DNA of 64,000 nt from Metabacillus halosaccharovorans (GTDB lineage: Bacteria; Bacillota; Bacilli; Bacillales; Bacillaceae), in contig NZ_KV917372.1 in the NCBI RefSeq assembly GCF_002019635.1, positions 310,001 through 374,000 of the forward strand. The letters are read 5' to 3'. Position numbers and translations under genes: made by a program. The notes under the pieces were generated by a model, which was given only the letters and a program-made list of their open reading frames with translations, made no database searches and was not told where the DNA came from. Positions within the stretch are counted from its first letter, which is position 1. Every line of letters starts with the position of its first letter. Below, in pieces: positions 55,240 to 64,000 of the stretch.

Positions 55240-56664
55240 TCACTTGTTGATTCTCTTTTTTGTTGTATATTCCATATAACTATCAATCGCTTCTTTAAGT
55301 CTCTTGACGCCTTCTTCTATTTTTTCTATTGATAGACTTCCGTAACCGAGCACAATTTTATTGCTGTGAATATTATTAACGAGTGAATATTGGTCTACAG
55401 AATATATTTTGACTCTATATTTTTGAATCCAATTCATTAATGACTGATGATAGTCAACTTGAGGTATTTCCACCACTAAATGCATTCCTGCTGCATGTCC
55501 TAAAATGACACAGTCAGGAAATTGGCTTTTTAAACTATTTACCAGGGCCTCGCGTCTTTGTTTATAAATTCGTTTCATCTTACGAATATGTCGATCAAAA
55601 TGACCTTCACTCATAAATCTAGTAAGAATCAACTGCTCTAGGGAAGAGTGATGACGGTCGGTATACCATTTCATTTTTTTAAAAGGTTCAATGAGGTCTT
55701 GTGGTAAAACAACATATCCTATTCGTAAGCCTGGTGAAAGTATTTTACTAAAGGTACCAACATAGATCACCTTCTCCGGATCAAGTCCCTGAACCGAATG
55801 AACAGGAGTACCTTCATAGGTAAATTCACTATCATAATCATCCTCCACAATATAGCAGTTATGCTGTCGGGCATAATGAATTAACTGAATACGTCTTTGA
55901 ATGGTTAAGGTAACTCCCATTGGAAACTGGTGTGAGGGAAGGATAAAAATGAATGCCGGTGGATTTTCTTGAGATAAACCTTCTGGATTGATGCCTTTGT
56001 CATCTACAGGAATAGGGCAAAGACTGGCACCGGCGTATGAGAAAATTGTTCGCATTTCATCTGTCACGGGATCTTCCACCGCAACGAGTTTGTTATTTTG
56101 AATGAGCAGCTCAGTGAGTAAAAACAGGGCTTGCGTTGCTCCCGAGGTAATTATCACTTGATGAGGCTCACTGCGGACACCTCTCGTTCTAAAGATATAA
56201 CGAGAAATCTCTTCTCGTAATGATAGTATGCCTTCAGCAGATTGATAACCGAAAATTGTTTCTGGTGAGCCTTCACATACATCCTTTGCAAGGCGTCCCC
56301 ATATTTTACGGGGGAAATGATCCATCGCTGGAGTTGCTGCTTTGAAATCAATCATATCCTGTGGGGCCTCCGAAAACTGCTCCTTATTATTGATTTGTTG
56401 ATTGACTTTATTTTTTTGAAAGAGTGAACCTGGAGCAACAAAGCTTCCCGATTTAGGACGTACGATTAAATAGCCTTCTGCAGCCAATTGGTCGTAAACA
56501 TCTAAACAAATATTTCTGGATACTCCTAGTAAATTGGCTAGTTCTCTTGTAGATGGCAATTTCTCATTCGTCTTTAAATCTCCATTTAGGATATGTTGTC
56601 GCAGTTGTTCATACACCTGTTGTGTTAACGTTTTGCTAATAGTTCGATCCACTTGAAACCACAT
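55240..56664 (-). CDS. MocR-family regulator (GntR HTH fused to aminotransferase domain)
   Basis: A 474-residue regulator. Residues 1-75 are a GntR winged helix (LPSTRELANLLGVSRNICLD, LIVRPKSGSFVAP). Residues 110-465 are a fold-type I aminotransferase domain; the PLP-binding Lys is in YVGTFSKILSPGLRIGYV (about 310). PLP and an amine-type ligand normally control such proteins. It is divergent from a racemase gene, with an inverted repeat between them, so it very likely regulates that gene. Confidence 0.92.
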   Translation of the reverse strand: MWFQVDRTISKTLTQQVYEQLRQHILNGDLKTNEKLPSTRELANLLGVSRNICLDVYDQLAAEGYLIVRPKSGSFVAPGSLFQKNKVNQQINNKEQFSEAPQDMIDFKAATPAMDHFPRKIWGRLAKDVCEGSPETIFGYQSAEGILSLREEISRYIFRTRGVRSEPHQVIITSGATQALFLLTELLIQNNKLVAVEDPVTDEMRTIFSYAGASLCPIPVDDKGINPEGLSQENPPAFIFILPSHQFPMGVTLTIQRRIQLIHYARQHNCYIVEDDYDSEFTYEGTPVHSVQGLDPEKVIYVGTFSKILSPGLRIGYVVLPQDLIEPFKKMKWYTDRHHSSLEQLILTRFMSEGHFDRHIRKMKRIYKQRREALVNSLKSQFPDCVILGHAAGMHLVVEIPQVDYHQSLMNWIQKYRVKIYSVDQYSLVNNIHSNKIVLGYGSLSIEKIEEGVKRLKEAIDSYMEYTTKKRINK

Positions 56665-56690
56665 GACTATCCCTCCACTTTGTTTTCAAT

Positions 56691-56735
56691 CTGGCACTAT
56701 AAAGTTTTATCGTTTTTGGCTCTTTATAGTACCAG
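56691..56735. promoter_or_regulatory. Inverted-repeat operator between mocR-type and racemase genes
   Basis: CTGGCACTATAAAG (56691-56704) faces CTTTATAGTACCAG (56722-56735), one mismatch, 17-base spacer. The elements overlap the divergent promoters, as MocR operators do. Confidence 0.75.
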
Positions 56736-56781
56736 TATAACATGATAAGTTGATAGTATCTTACTAGGAGGCGAACGTTTT

Positions 56782-57471
56782 ATGAAAACAATCGGATTAA
56801 TCGGTGGCTTAAGTTGGGAGTCCACAAGTGTTTATTATGAATCTATTAATCGTTCTATTCAGCAGCAATTAGGTGGTATTCATTCAGCTAAATGCTTACT
56901 TTATTCCTTCGACTTCGAAGAAATTGCCAAGCTGCAAAGAGAAGGGGAATGGAATATAGCTACGAAGAGGATGATAGAAGTAGCCAAGATCTTAGAAAAT
57001 TGCGGGGCAGACTTGATTGCCATTTGTACCAATACAATGCACCTGATGGCAAATGAAGTACAGGAAGCAATTGAAGTGCCACTTATTCATATTGTTGATT
57101 GTGTTGTAGAGGAAATTAAAGCGAAAAAGATTTCAAAGGTTGGATTATTGGGGACACGGTTTACAATGGAACAATCGTTTTATAAAGAACGATTAATCAC
57201 AAATGATATAGATGTCATCATTCCTGAAGAGGAAGACAGACAAACTGTTCATGATGTCATTTTTGGAGAGTTATGTAAAGGGATCATTAACGAAACTTCG
57301 AAAGAAGCTTATTTGACTATCATCAACAAGCTAGTAGAATCTGGGGCAGAGGGTATCATCTTGGGATGTACGGAAATCCCTTTATTGATTCAGCAAAACG
57401 ATACATGCATTCCTTTATTTGACACGACAGCCATTCATGCAAATAAAATGGTTCAAAAAGCCTTAGCATAG
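56782..57471 (+). CDS. Aspartate/glutamate-racemase-family protein
   Basis: A 229-residue enzyme starting at ATG behind AGGAGGCG. The two catalytic Cys are in IAICTNTMHLMA (about 81) and IILGCTEIPLLI (about 195). The start IGLIGGLSWESTSVYY is that of the YgeA-like group, which racemises several amino acids without PLP. The divergent MocR regulator supports an amino-acid role. Confidence 0.92.
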   Translation: MKTIGLIGGLSWESTSVYYESINRSIQQQLGGIHSAKCLLYSFDFEEIAKLQREGEWNIATKRMIEVAKILENCGADLIAICTNTMHLMANEVQEAIEVPLIHIVDCVVEEIKAKKISKVGLLGTRFTMEQSFYKERLITNDIDVIIPEEEDRQTVHDVIFGELCKGIINETSKEAYLTIINKLVESGAEGIILGCTEIPLLIQQNDTCIPLFDTTAIHANKMVQKALA

Positions 57472-57492
57472 AAACACCGGGAAATATGAGAA

Positions 57493-57507
57493 ACACAGGG
57501 ACGGTTC
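57493..57507. repeat. Single unit of dispersed repeat
   Basis: ACACAGGGACGGTTC resembles the arms at 25276 and 25314. The rest of 57472-57738 shows no gene. Confidence 0.45.
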
Positions 57508-57738
57508 GTTTGTTGCAAGTAGTTTTCAAAGAAAGCAGTAGATCCGTCCAAAAGTTTCCTCATAGAAGGACTCGATCATGAAAATAGATCTATCTAGCTA
57601 ATTTGAGTGAAAAGTGGTGAGAAGGATCAAGAATATTTTAGTGATATGGATTAATTTGAAGAAGATAATGAGAAAAAATGTAACCGAAAGTATCTGCTAC
57701 ATTTTTCAACAGTTTATGTGATTCATAGTTGTTTCATA

Positions 57739-57927
57739 TTATGAAACAACCTCAAATTTCAAGGTGTTTCGCTTTACTATAATATATTCACCTGTTGTTT
57801 TATTCATTACTTGAGACACTTCCTTCGTATGTGTTATCTCAATCCAATCATTTTGAATATCCACCAATAATTTTATTTCTACTTCACTTTCTCCATATTT
57901 TAAACCACTATAAGATAATTTCGTCAT
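57739..57927 (-). CDS. Small hypothetical protein
   Basis: About 62 residues, beta-rich and acidic (YGESEVEIKLLVDIQNDWIE, TTGEYIIVKRNTLKFEV). TAGGAATG precedes a run of four in-frame ATGs; the fourth (57927) has the best spacing. I do not recognise it. Confidence 0.5.
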   Translation of the reverse strand: MTKLSYSGLKYGESEVEIKLLVDIQNDWIEITHTKEVSQVMNKTTGEYIIVKRNTLKFEVVS

Positions 57928-58168
57928 CATCATCATTCCTATCTTAATGATTAGTGAGTGTAAATTTTTTCCAATCTCTATTTATTTAACTAATTTATTA
58001 TACTATACTTTAGTGGAATTTATAAAAAAGCAACACAGTGAAAATATAAGACTATTAAATTGGTCTACTCAAAGTTTTTTATGTAAGGTTCCTAAGGATC
58101 AAATAAACAGTCTGTAAATGATGAAATTAAATGATAAAAAGAAACTTTTTTGTTTTATTTCCATAATC

Positions 58169-59041
58169 CTACTTATAATTCACCTGATGAAAAAGCCTAT
58201 ACTGATGTGGAGTTGTTCCGATCATCTTTTTAAATAACTGAATAAAGTAGGAAACACTCCCAATCCCTACGCTTTCACCAATTAACTCAACAGGTTTATT
58301 GGTCATTTGCAGTAATTGACATGCCTGCTTCATTCTCCTAATCGTAAGATATTCTGTTAAGCTACTCCCGGTTTCACGTTTAAAAACTCTTGAGACATAT
58401 GATTTTGATAAATGTAGATCATCTGATAATTGTCCCAAATCAAACGGCTCCATATAATGTTCTTCAATCCATTGCATGATTCTTTCTGAATAGTAAAGTG
58501 TACGGTAGTTACTATGTGAAGATGAATCTAGATCAATAGCGTGTATCTTTGAACGGATACATGACAGCAATTGCATGAGAAAAAGCTGACTATCTTCCTC
58601 CCAATTACTTGTTTGTAAAGATTTATTAAATTTTTCACATGCTTCGTATATGTAATGATAGGAATCTTCCAAATCAAATGCTTGAGGTTCATTCACACCA
58701 TTTTGCAGTTGGTTTAAAAGGGAATTAAGACCAGGGAATATTTGTGAAGTGTTCTTCCCGAGCGTAAGTGGATCAAAGTGTATGATACTTCTTTCATAGG
58801 GAGTTTGCGGGGATACTTCAACATGGACTTTATGCAATTGAAAGGGCTGAAAAAAGAAAAGCATCCCTTTTTTGATTTCATACGTCTGCTGGTTCACAAT
58901 GACACGTCCTTGTCCACAATAGACAAATAATAATTCACATCCTTGATGCCAGTGATAAAAACCTTCAAAATTTTTTTCCGAAACCTTGCGGTAATTCCAT
59001 GTAAATGGCTTTAGGTCAATTTGTTCAAATAAATGATTCAT
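58169..59041 (-). CDS. AraC-family regulator of the second sugar operon
   Basis: A 290-residue regulator starting at ATG 59041 behind GGAGGGG; the longer frame upstream has no site. The N-terminal cupin-like sensor (GCELLFVYCGQGRVIVNQQT) is followed by two HTH motifs at about 195-285 (LGQLSDDLHLSKSYVSRVFK, IGESVGIGSVSYFIQLFKKM). It is divergent from the ABC importer genes and probably activates them on sugar binding. A shortened relic copy lies at 55120. Confidence 0.9.
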   Translation of the reverse strand: MNHLFEQIDLKPFTWNYRKVSEKNFEGFYHWHQGCELLFVYCGQGRVIVNQQTYEIKKGMLFFFQPFQLHKVHVEVSPQTPYERSIIHFDPLTLGKNTSQIFPGLNSLLNQLQNGVNEPQAFDLEDSYHYIYEACEKFNKSLQTSNWEEDSQLFLMQLLSCIRSKIHAIDLDSSSHSNYRTLYYSERIMQWIEEHYMEPFDLGQLSDDLHLSKSYVSRVFKRETGSSLTEYLTIRRMKQACQLLQMTNKPVELIGESVGIGSVSYFIQLFKKMIGTTPHQYRLFHQVNYK

Positions 59042-59309
59042 AATTTCCCCTCCGTCTATTTTCAAGATCATTTAGAGTGAAATCGTTTATGTATAGTGTA
59101 ACTACCAAACTCATAGCAAAGCAGTTTGAAATGATTGGTTGCTACCTTAATATATGACCAATTGTTTGTAATATCAATTTCTAATGGACTAATAAACTTG
59201 TACTCTAGAACAACACAACGATATTTTTGGTTATTATACAACAACTTTTAAGAGAATTCTCACGTTATAATTTTTTTAACAAAAAGAAAAGGAGAAGGGA
59301 GTTGTTGAA

Positions 59310-59356
59310 TGAGTCCTATAGCAAAAATTAAGCTAGATACTAGCTAATATTTTTTC
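59310..59356 (+). other. Possible leader peptide and attenuator-like hairpin
   Basis: GGAGAAGGGAG precedes a 12-codon frame (MSPIAKIKLDTS, stop). The end of that frame forms a TTAAGCTA/TAGCTAA hairpin with a T-run. It might attenuate the transcript of the following importer, or it may be chance. Confidence 0.3.
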
Positions 59357-59503
59357 TTATGTAACTTATTATAAAACTTAATGAAACTACTAACACATGA
59401 ACTTATTGGGGGGAATGACTATTACCTACTGATGATTGTAAAAAAATCAAACCCAGCAACAATCGTAATTATTGAACCAGCTAGAATTTTATTAAAAACT
59501 AAA

Positions 59504-59517
59504 TGTAAGCGTTAACA
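59504..59517. promoter_or_regulatory. cre site before the second ABC importer
   Basis: TGTAAGCGTTAACA fits the full cre consensus and is 40 bases before the permease gene. CcpA control is expected. Confidence 0.7.
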
Positions 59518-59557
59518 ACCGATCACGAAATTTGTCTTTTTAAGAAAGGAGACATAT

Positions 59558-60490
59558 ATGGCGAAAAACCAATTGGAGATTACGGCAAAAACAGATACTA
59601 GTGTTGGATTGAAGTTAATGAAGTCAAAAAAGAGAAGCTCGCAATGGACATGGTATATTTTCTTGCTTCCAAGCTTTCTTGGAATCTTACTTTTTATGGT
59701 ATATCCAATCTTCGAATCTTTAAGGTTAAGTTTCTATCAATCAAATGGGACAATCGAACATTTTATTGGACTTGACAACTTTAAAACGGTTTTGACATCA
59801 GGTCCGTTTTGGAATTCTGTTTGGAACACTTTCTATATTGGGATCTTTCAAATTTTAATTACAATTCCATTAGGCTTTATTTTTGCCTCATTAATAAACT
59901 CAACATCTAGAGGGCAGAACTTTTTTAAGGTCATATACTTTTTACCAAACGTAACGTCTATTGTTGCCGCAGCCATGATTTTTGCTTTTGTTCTGCATCC
60001 TGAGATGGGGATTGTAAACTTTGCACTTGATGCGATAGGGTTACCGACACCGAAATGGTTAGCAGATCCATCAACGTCAAAGTGGGCCGTCATTTTGTTA
60101 TCCGTCTGGCATTGGATTGGATTTGTTATTATTATATGTCTCGCGAATTTGCAGGCAATTTCAACTGAGATGTATGAAGCAGCTAAAATAGATGGTGCCA
60201 ATGGTTTTCAGCAATGGGTGTATATTACCGTTCCTAATATGGCTGGAACATTTGCCTTCTTGTTGATTACCGGATGGATTGGAGCATTGCAACGATTTAA
60301 TGAGGTGTATGTTTTAGGTGGACCAAATGGAAGTCCTGCGAGATCAATTCAAACAATGGGAGCGTTTATTTATGAACGCGGGTTCACCGGTTTTGAATTT
60401 GGGGTAGCTTCAGCAGCGACATACATTATGTTTATGATTATTCTTGCCTTTACGTTTCTTAATTTGAAAATTTCAAAAATGAAGCTTTAA
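59558..60490 (+). CDS. Sugar ABC transporter permease 1, second operon
   Basis: A 310-residue MalF/UgpA-type membrane protein with six helices and the EAA loop YEAAKIDGANGFQQWVYITV (about 206-226). A basic N-terminal tail of 30 residues precedes the first helix (WYIFLLPSFLGILLFMVYPI). AGAAAGGAG is the ribosome site. Confidence 0.93.
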   Translation: MAKNQLEITAKTDTSVGLKLMKSKKRSSQWTWYIFLLPSFLGILLFMVYPIFESLRLSFYQSNGTIEHFIGLDNFKTVLTSGPFWNSVWNTFYIGIFQILITIPLGFIFASLINSTSRGQNFFKVIYFLPNVTSIVAAAMIFAFVLHPEMGIVNFALDAIGLPTPKWLADPSTSKWAVILLSVWHWIGFVIIICLANLQAISTEMYEAAKIDGANGFQQWVYITVPNMAGTFAFLLITGWIGALQRFNEVYVLGGPNGSPARSIQTMGAFIYERGFTGFEFGVASAATYIMFMIILAFTFLNLKISKMKL

Positions 60491-60508
60491 CAGAAGGGAG
60501 GAAAATAG

Positions 60509-61363
60509 ATGAATCGCAAGATGTCATATAAAAACATTGAAAAGATAAAGATGTTCTGTAAATTTATGATTCTCTTAATTTTTGGTGTACTCCTAATGGC
60601 TCCTTTCGCCTGGATGGTAAGTGTCGGATTTGATCGTACAGCAAATATTACGATGCCATTTCCGCCACGATTAATTCCTGAAGAACCAACAGGTTTTAAC
60701 TTCGGTATTGTTTTTGAAAATGGAAAACTAATCCAGTCCTATATTAATTCAGCAATTGTAACCATTACTTCAGTTCTCATAACAGTTTCTTCTTCTCTAT
60801 TAGCCGGATATGCATTCTCAAAGGGGAAGTTCAAAGGGAAAAAACTTTTGTTTGTGATTGTCCTATGTACATTAATGATCCCATTGGAACCTCGATTAAT
60901 ACCGCTATATAAACTTTTTAATAGTGTAGATTTGCTTAATACGTTTTGGCCATTAATATTACCTTCCATTATTAATGGAATGCTGATTTTCCTTTGTAAA
61001 CAGTTTTTCGACCAGTTACCAGACACCTTAAGAGAAGCGGCACAAATTGATGGAGCAGGTGAATTTAAGATTTTCTTTAAAGTTTATTTTCCTCTTTCCG
61101 GCCCAATTGCCGCAACGATGGTGATCTTAGCATTTATCTGGAGTTGGAATGACTTTTTATGGCCACTCGTTGTGTTAACGAATCAAGATCTACACACAGT
61201 ACCGCTTTATTTAGCTAGTTTCTCATTGGAAAATGGTACCAATTTAGGTGGACTTACAATGGCATTAGCTACCGTAAGTGTTCTGCCGATTATCATCTTG
61301 TATCTGTTCTTACAAAGATACATTATACAAAGTATTGCCCTGAGTGGGGTGAAGGGGGAGTAA
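60509..61363 (+). CDS. Sugar ABC transporter permease 2, second operon
   Basis: A 284-residue MalG/UgpE-type permease, six helices, EAA loop REAAQIDGAGEFKIFFKVYF (about 175-195). It begins 18 bases after permease 1 behind GAAGGGAGG and forms the channel with it. Confidence 0.93.
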   Translation: MNRKMSYKNIEKIKMFCKFMILLIFGVLLMAPFAWMVSVGFDRTANITMPFPPRLIPEEPTGFNFGIVFENGKLIQSYINSAIVTITSVLITVSSSLLAGYAFSKGKFKGKKLLFVIVLCTLMIPLEPRLIPLYKLFNSVDLLNTFWPLILPSIINGMLIFLCKQFFDQLPDTLREAAQIDGAGEFKIFFKVYFPLSGPIAATMVILAFIWSWNDFLWPLVVLTNQDLHTVPLYLASFSLENGTNLGGLTMALATVSVLPIIILYLFLQRYIIQSIALSGVKGE

Positions 61364-61418
61364 GTTGTAATTTTGAGAGCGTTTTTTATTATTTAAAATA
61401 TAATCAGGGGGTATGATC

Positions 61419-62789
61419 ATGTTGAAAATGTTAACGACAAAAGGCTCATCTTTGGCACTTGCACTTATGCTTTTATTGGTAACAGTTCTGGCAGGTTGCA
61501 GCTCAGATTCTAGCTCCAGTAGTGGAAAAGAAGCAGATGGGGAATGGGCAGGTCAAAAAGTAAAAGTTCAACTGATTGGCGACTTTTCGATGGATGATTC
61601 AACAGATCCAATTACTGGTGTAAAAACGACTGGATTACAAGTCCTTAAAGATGAGTTTGAAAAACAACACCCTGGTGCAAAAGTTGAATTTATCCTCATG
61701 CCTTGGGAAGGGTATACAGAAAAAACTCAGGCAATGTTAACTTCCGGTGAAGCAGATGTTTACCAAATGCCAGGTATCGCTGACTTTGCACCACAAGGCT
61801 TATTAGAACCATTGCAACCATTTATTGATAAGGATAGCGAGTTTAACCCTGATATTTTTATTGATCAACAACTTGATGGGTGGAAAGCGTTAGGTCCTGA
61901 AAGTGAAGAATTAGAAATTTATGGTTTACCGTTCTTTGGAGATGCCCGCTTTATTACTTATGATAAGAAGTTATTTGATGACTGGGGAGTAGAGTACCTT
62001 TCTGAAAATCCAACGATGGAAGAAATTAGTGAGAAAGCGGCAAAGATGACAGGTAAAAACCCTGTAACTGGTGAACAAAACTATGGAATTTGGTTCCGAG
62101 GAGATTGGTCTTCCGCCTTTACATTAATAAACGCTGCTGAAGGTATTGGTGGAAAGTGGGGATCAGGTTTTGCATGGAATGAAGTTAAGTTAGAGTTTAA
62201 TTCATCGGAAATGCTTAAAGGTCTAGAGTGGTTGCTTGAGATGCAAAAATTAGCACCTGAAGGGATTGTAAGTAACCAAGGAAATGAGAAATGGCTGACA
62301 AAAGACAACAACATTGGCATTATGTTAAACACTGGTCCTGGAGAGTTAGTAAAACAAATAGAAGCACAAGGGTTAGAGGACCGCATTGCCATTTCTCAAG
62401 AATTTAAAAATGAAGAAGGAAAAGGCGGAATGTTTGCCGGTAGCCCAATCACAATTGCCAAGTCCAGTGAAAATAAGGAATTGGCTTGGGAATGGCTTAA
62501 ATTTGCAACAAGTGATTTTGCCCAGGAATATTTTTATGATACTGGTGCAGCATTTCCATCTGTAAAATCAGCACTTGAGTGGGAAAGTGTTAAAAAACAT
62601 GAAGATATCTTAGGACCGGTCTTTAAAGCGATGAGTACACCGTACACACCTAGATATCATTGGGCAGCGGCGCAGCCACGATTTATTTTAACTTCAGAGA
62701 TTGAAGCTGCCTTAACTGGTAAACGAAGTGCTAAAGATGCATTGGAAAAGGCACAAAAAGAAAGTACAGAATGGTTGGAAACTAGATAA
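61419..62789 (+). CDS. Sugar ABC transporter substrate-binding lipoprotein, second operon
   Basis: A 456-residue binding protein starting at ATG 61419, eight bases after AGGGGGT; ATG 61413 is too near that site. Lipobox VLAGC near residue 25, then Ser-rich linker, then the solute-binding fold (WEGYTEKTQAMLTSGEADVY, YGLPFFGDARFITYDKKLFD). It delivers a polysaccharide fragment to the permeases before it. The ATPase must come from elsewhere. Confidence 0.92.
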   Translation: MLKMLTTKGSSLALALMLLLVTVLAGCSSDSSSSSGKEADGEWAGQKVKVQLIGDFSMDDSTDPITGVKTTGLQVLKDEFEKQHPGAKVEFILMPWEGYTEKTQAMLTSGEADVYQMPGIADFAPQGLLEPLQPFIDKDSEFNPDIFIDQQLDGWKALGPESEELEIYGLPFFGDARFITYDKKLFDDWGVEYLSENPTMEEISEKAAKMTGKNPVTGEQNYGIWFRGDWSSAFTLINAAEGIGGKWGSGFAWNEVKLEFNSSEMLKGLEWLLEMQKLAPEGIVSNQGNEKWLTKDNNIGIMLNTGPGELVKQIEAQGLEDRIAISQEFKNEEGKGGMFAGSPITIAKSSENKELAWEWLKFATSDFAQEYFYDTGAAFPSVKSALEWESVKKHEDILGPVFKAMSTPYTPRYHWAAAQPRFILTSEIEAALTGKRSAKDALEKAQKESTEWLETR

Positions 62790-62800
62790 GGTGTTTAGTA

Positions 62801-62833
62801 GGAGAGAAGGATGATTTTATATCCTCCTTCTCC
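62801..62833 (+). terminator. Hairpin between binding protein and GH154-like gene
   Basis: GGAGAGAAGGAT pairs with ATCCTCCTTCTCC with a small bulge. The T-run is short, so it may be an mRNA-processing stem that sets high binding-protein levels rather than a full stop. Confidence 0.6.
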
Positions 62834-62869
62834 TCATATTTTAAAAGATTAATGTAAGAAGGTGGATTA

Positions 62870-64000
62870 ATGACGTTAGTAAACAATGAAGAACGACAAT
62901 ATTGGCTTCAATCAATGTTGAAAATTGCAAGCCCAGTTCTCCAGCATTTAAAAGAAAGAACATTAAAAAAAGAAATGCCCTTAGAGATGAAGGAAGGGAA
63001 CAATCGCGAGTCATTCTCTCATCTCGAAGCATTATCGCGTTTGCTTGTAGGTATGGCTCCCTGGCTTGAAACAACATGTGAAAATAGTGAAGAAGATAAC
63101 CTTCGTACACACTTTTGTGAGCTGGCACGGGAGGCGATTGATTCAGGTACAGATCCAGATTCACCGGATTATATGAATTTTTCTGATGATTTTCAACCTA
63201 TCGTTGATACCGCGTTTCTTGCTCATGCTTTTTTAAGAGCACCAAATGAACTTTGGAAGAAGCTCGATGAAAGGGTGAAAAACAATGTGATTGCTGCGAT
63301 GAAAGCGACACGTTCAAGAAAGCCTGTCTTTTCGAACTGGTTATTGTTCTCGGCCATTATCGAGGCATTTTTATACAAAGCAGGAGAAAAAGACTGGGAT
63401 CCGATGCGAATCGACTATGCGATAAGGCAATTTGACCAATGGTATTTGGGAGATGGTGTCTATAGTGATGGTCCTGAGTTTCATTATGATTATTATAATA
63501 GCTTTGTCATTCATCCGATGCTTATTGATGTAGTCGAAACGGTTGGTGATCAGTACAAAGAGTGGGTGGAAAAGAAAGAAGTGATCTTTGAAAGATCGAA
63601 AAGGTATGCGGTCATTCAGGAGCGATTGATTTCACCGGAAGGGACATTTCCACCGGTGGGAAGATCTATTGCTTACCGTTTTGGTGTGTTTCAAACTTTG
63701 GCACACCATGCACTCCGCAAGGATTTACCAAGTGAACTGGCACCTGAACAAGTGAGAAGTGCTCTGACTTCAGTGATAAAACGGACGCTTGAAGCGCCTG
63801 GTACATTTACTGATTCAGGATGGTTAACCATTGGTTTTTGTGGACATCAACCGGGGATTGGTGAAGGGTATATTTCTACTGGAAGTGTCTACTTGTGTGC
63901 AGCTGGATTCCTTCCGTTAGGATTGGCAGAATCAGAACCATTTTGGCACAATCCTCCAATGGAATGGACAGCAAAGCGAGCTTGGTCAAGTAATGAGTTT
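62870..64000 (+). CDS. DUF2264 / GH154-type glycoside hydrolase (partial)
   Basis: An open frame from ATG 62870 (MTLVNNEERQYWLQSMLKIA) runs through the window end, 377 codons so far. Family features are FSHLEALSRLLVGMAPWLE, the FDQWYLGDGVYSDGPEFHYD motif, PVGRSIAYRFGVFQTLAHHA and WLTIGFCGHQPGIGEGYIST. This is the DUF2264 domain, now placed in GH154 with beta-glucuronidase members. No signal peptide, so it acts in the cytoplasm on imported sugar. GAAGGTGG is the ribosome site. About half or more of the protein is visible; any C-terminal domain is lost. Confidence 0.85.
   Translation, partial: MTLVNNEERQYWLQSMLKIASPVLQHLKERTLKKEMPLEMKEGNNRESFSHLEALSRLLVGMAPWLETTCENSEEDNLRTHFCELAREAIDSGTDPDSPDYMNFSDDFQPIVDTAFLAHAFLRAPNELWKKLDERVKNNVIAAMKATRSRKPVFSNWLLFSAIIEAFLYKAGEKDWDPMRIDYAIRQFDQWYLGDGVYSDGPEFHYDYYNSFVIHPMLIDVVETVGDQYKEWVEKKEVIFERSKRYAVIQERLISPEGTFPPVGRSIAYRFGVFQTLAHHALRKDLPSELAPEQVRSALTSVIKRTLEAPGTFTDSGWLTIGFCGHQPGIGEGYISTGSVYLCAAGFLPLGLAESEPFWHNPPMEWTAKRAWSSNEF

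Noticed and set aside
61372-61390. cre-like TGAGAGCGTTTTTT before the second binding-protein gene
   Set aside because: It differs from the consensus at two or more key positions; too weak to call.

Overview
The window looks like a chromosome segment from a Bacillaceae-type Firmicute. The DNA is AT-rich, genes start on ATG/GTG/TTG behind strong GGAGG-type ribosome sites, and the content (LXG toxins, MocR and PRD regulators, YabR-type S1 protein, cre boxes, GH76/GH125 mannan genes, rifampin phosphotransferase) is typical of the group. I saw no rRNA, tRNA or CRISPR array.

Region 1 (1-11933) is a defence island. A tightly overlapping operon on the + strand holds the end of a probable Z1-domain protein, a MORC/MutL-like GHKL ATPase, an unrecognised protein, a DUF6339-like protein and a PD-(D/E)XK (DUF4420-type) nuclease. 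Next to it lies a divergent LlaJI/BsuMI-like restriction-modification locus: a McrB-like AAA+ motor and a LlaJI-family nuclease on the - strand; a small ribbon-helix-helix protein and two C5-cytosine methyltransferases on the + strand, with repeated operator-like sequences between them. A NERD-domain protein follows.

Region 2 (11934-25400) begins with a cyclic-di-GMP-I riboswitch and terminator in front of a gene broken by two frameshifts. It continues with a polymorphic-toxin locus. Two near-identical LXG toxins carry swapped C-termini (EndoU, LHH nuclease), each with an immunity gene. Orphan immunity-type genes (SUKH, Syd-like, ankyrin) and toxin fragments follow. A decayed copy of the 3' end of the rifampin phosphotransferase gene lies between the two toxins, and a third, orphan copy of the LXG upstream region lies upstream of the intact gene. 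Then come a HAD protein with an altered nucleophile, a 1.5-kb stretch of relics, and a YabR-like S1 protein.

Region 3 (25400-40900) holds a hypothetical TPR-like protein, phage and IS3-family relics, a phytanoyl-CoA-dioxygenase/HEAT fusion with an AraC regulator, a PRD-regulated fructose-type PTS operon with two class II aldolases, a Uma2 nuclease, rifampin phosphotransferase and an MDR dehydrogenase.

Region 4 (41100-54450) is a probable alpha-mannan utilisation locus: GntR/LacI-type regulator, GH125 alpha-mannosidase, sugar ABC importer, YesL-like protein, secreted GH76 with carbohydrate-binding and FIMAH domains, two Gfo/Idh/MocA oxidoreductases alternating with two xylose-isomerase-like TIM barrels, and a cytoplasmic GH76. 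The last 9 kb hold a MocR regulator with a divergent amino-acid racemase, then an AraC-controlled second sugar ABC importer followed by a GH154/DUF2264 protein cut by the window end.

The best candidates for less-described biology are the Z1/MORC/PD-(D/E)XK operon with two uncharacterised subunits, and the alternating oxidoreductase/TIM-barrel block in the mannan locus, which suggests a redox-based sugar-processing step. Function assignments come from reading motifs, not from database searches.
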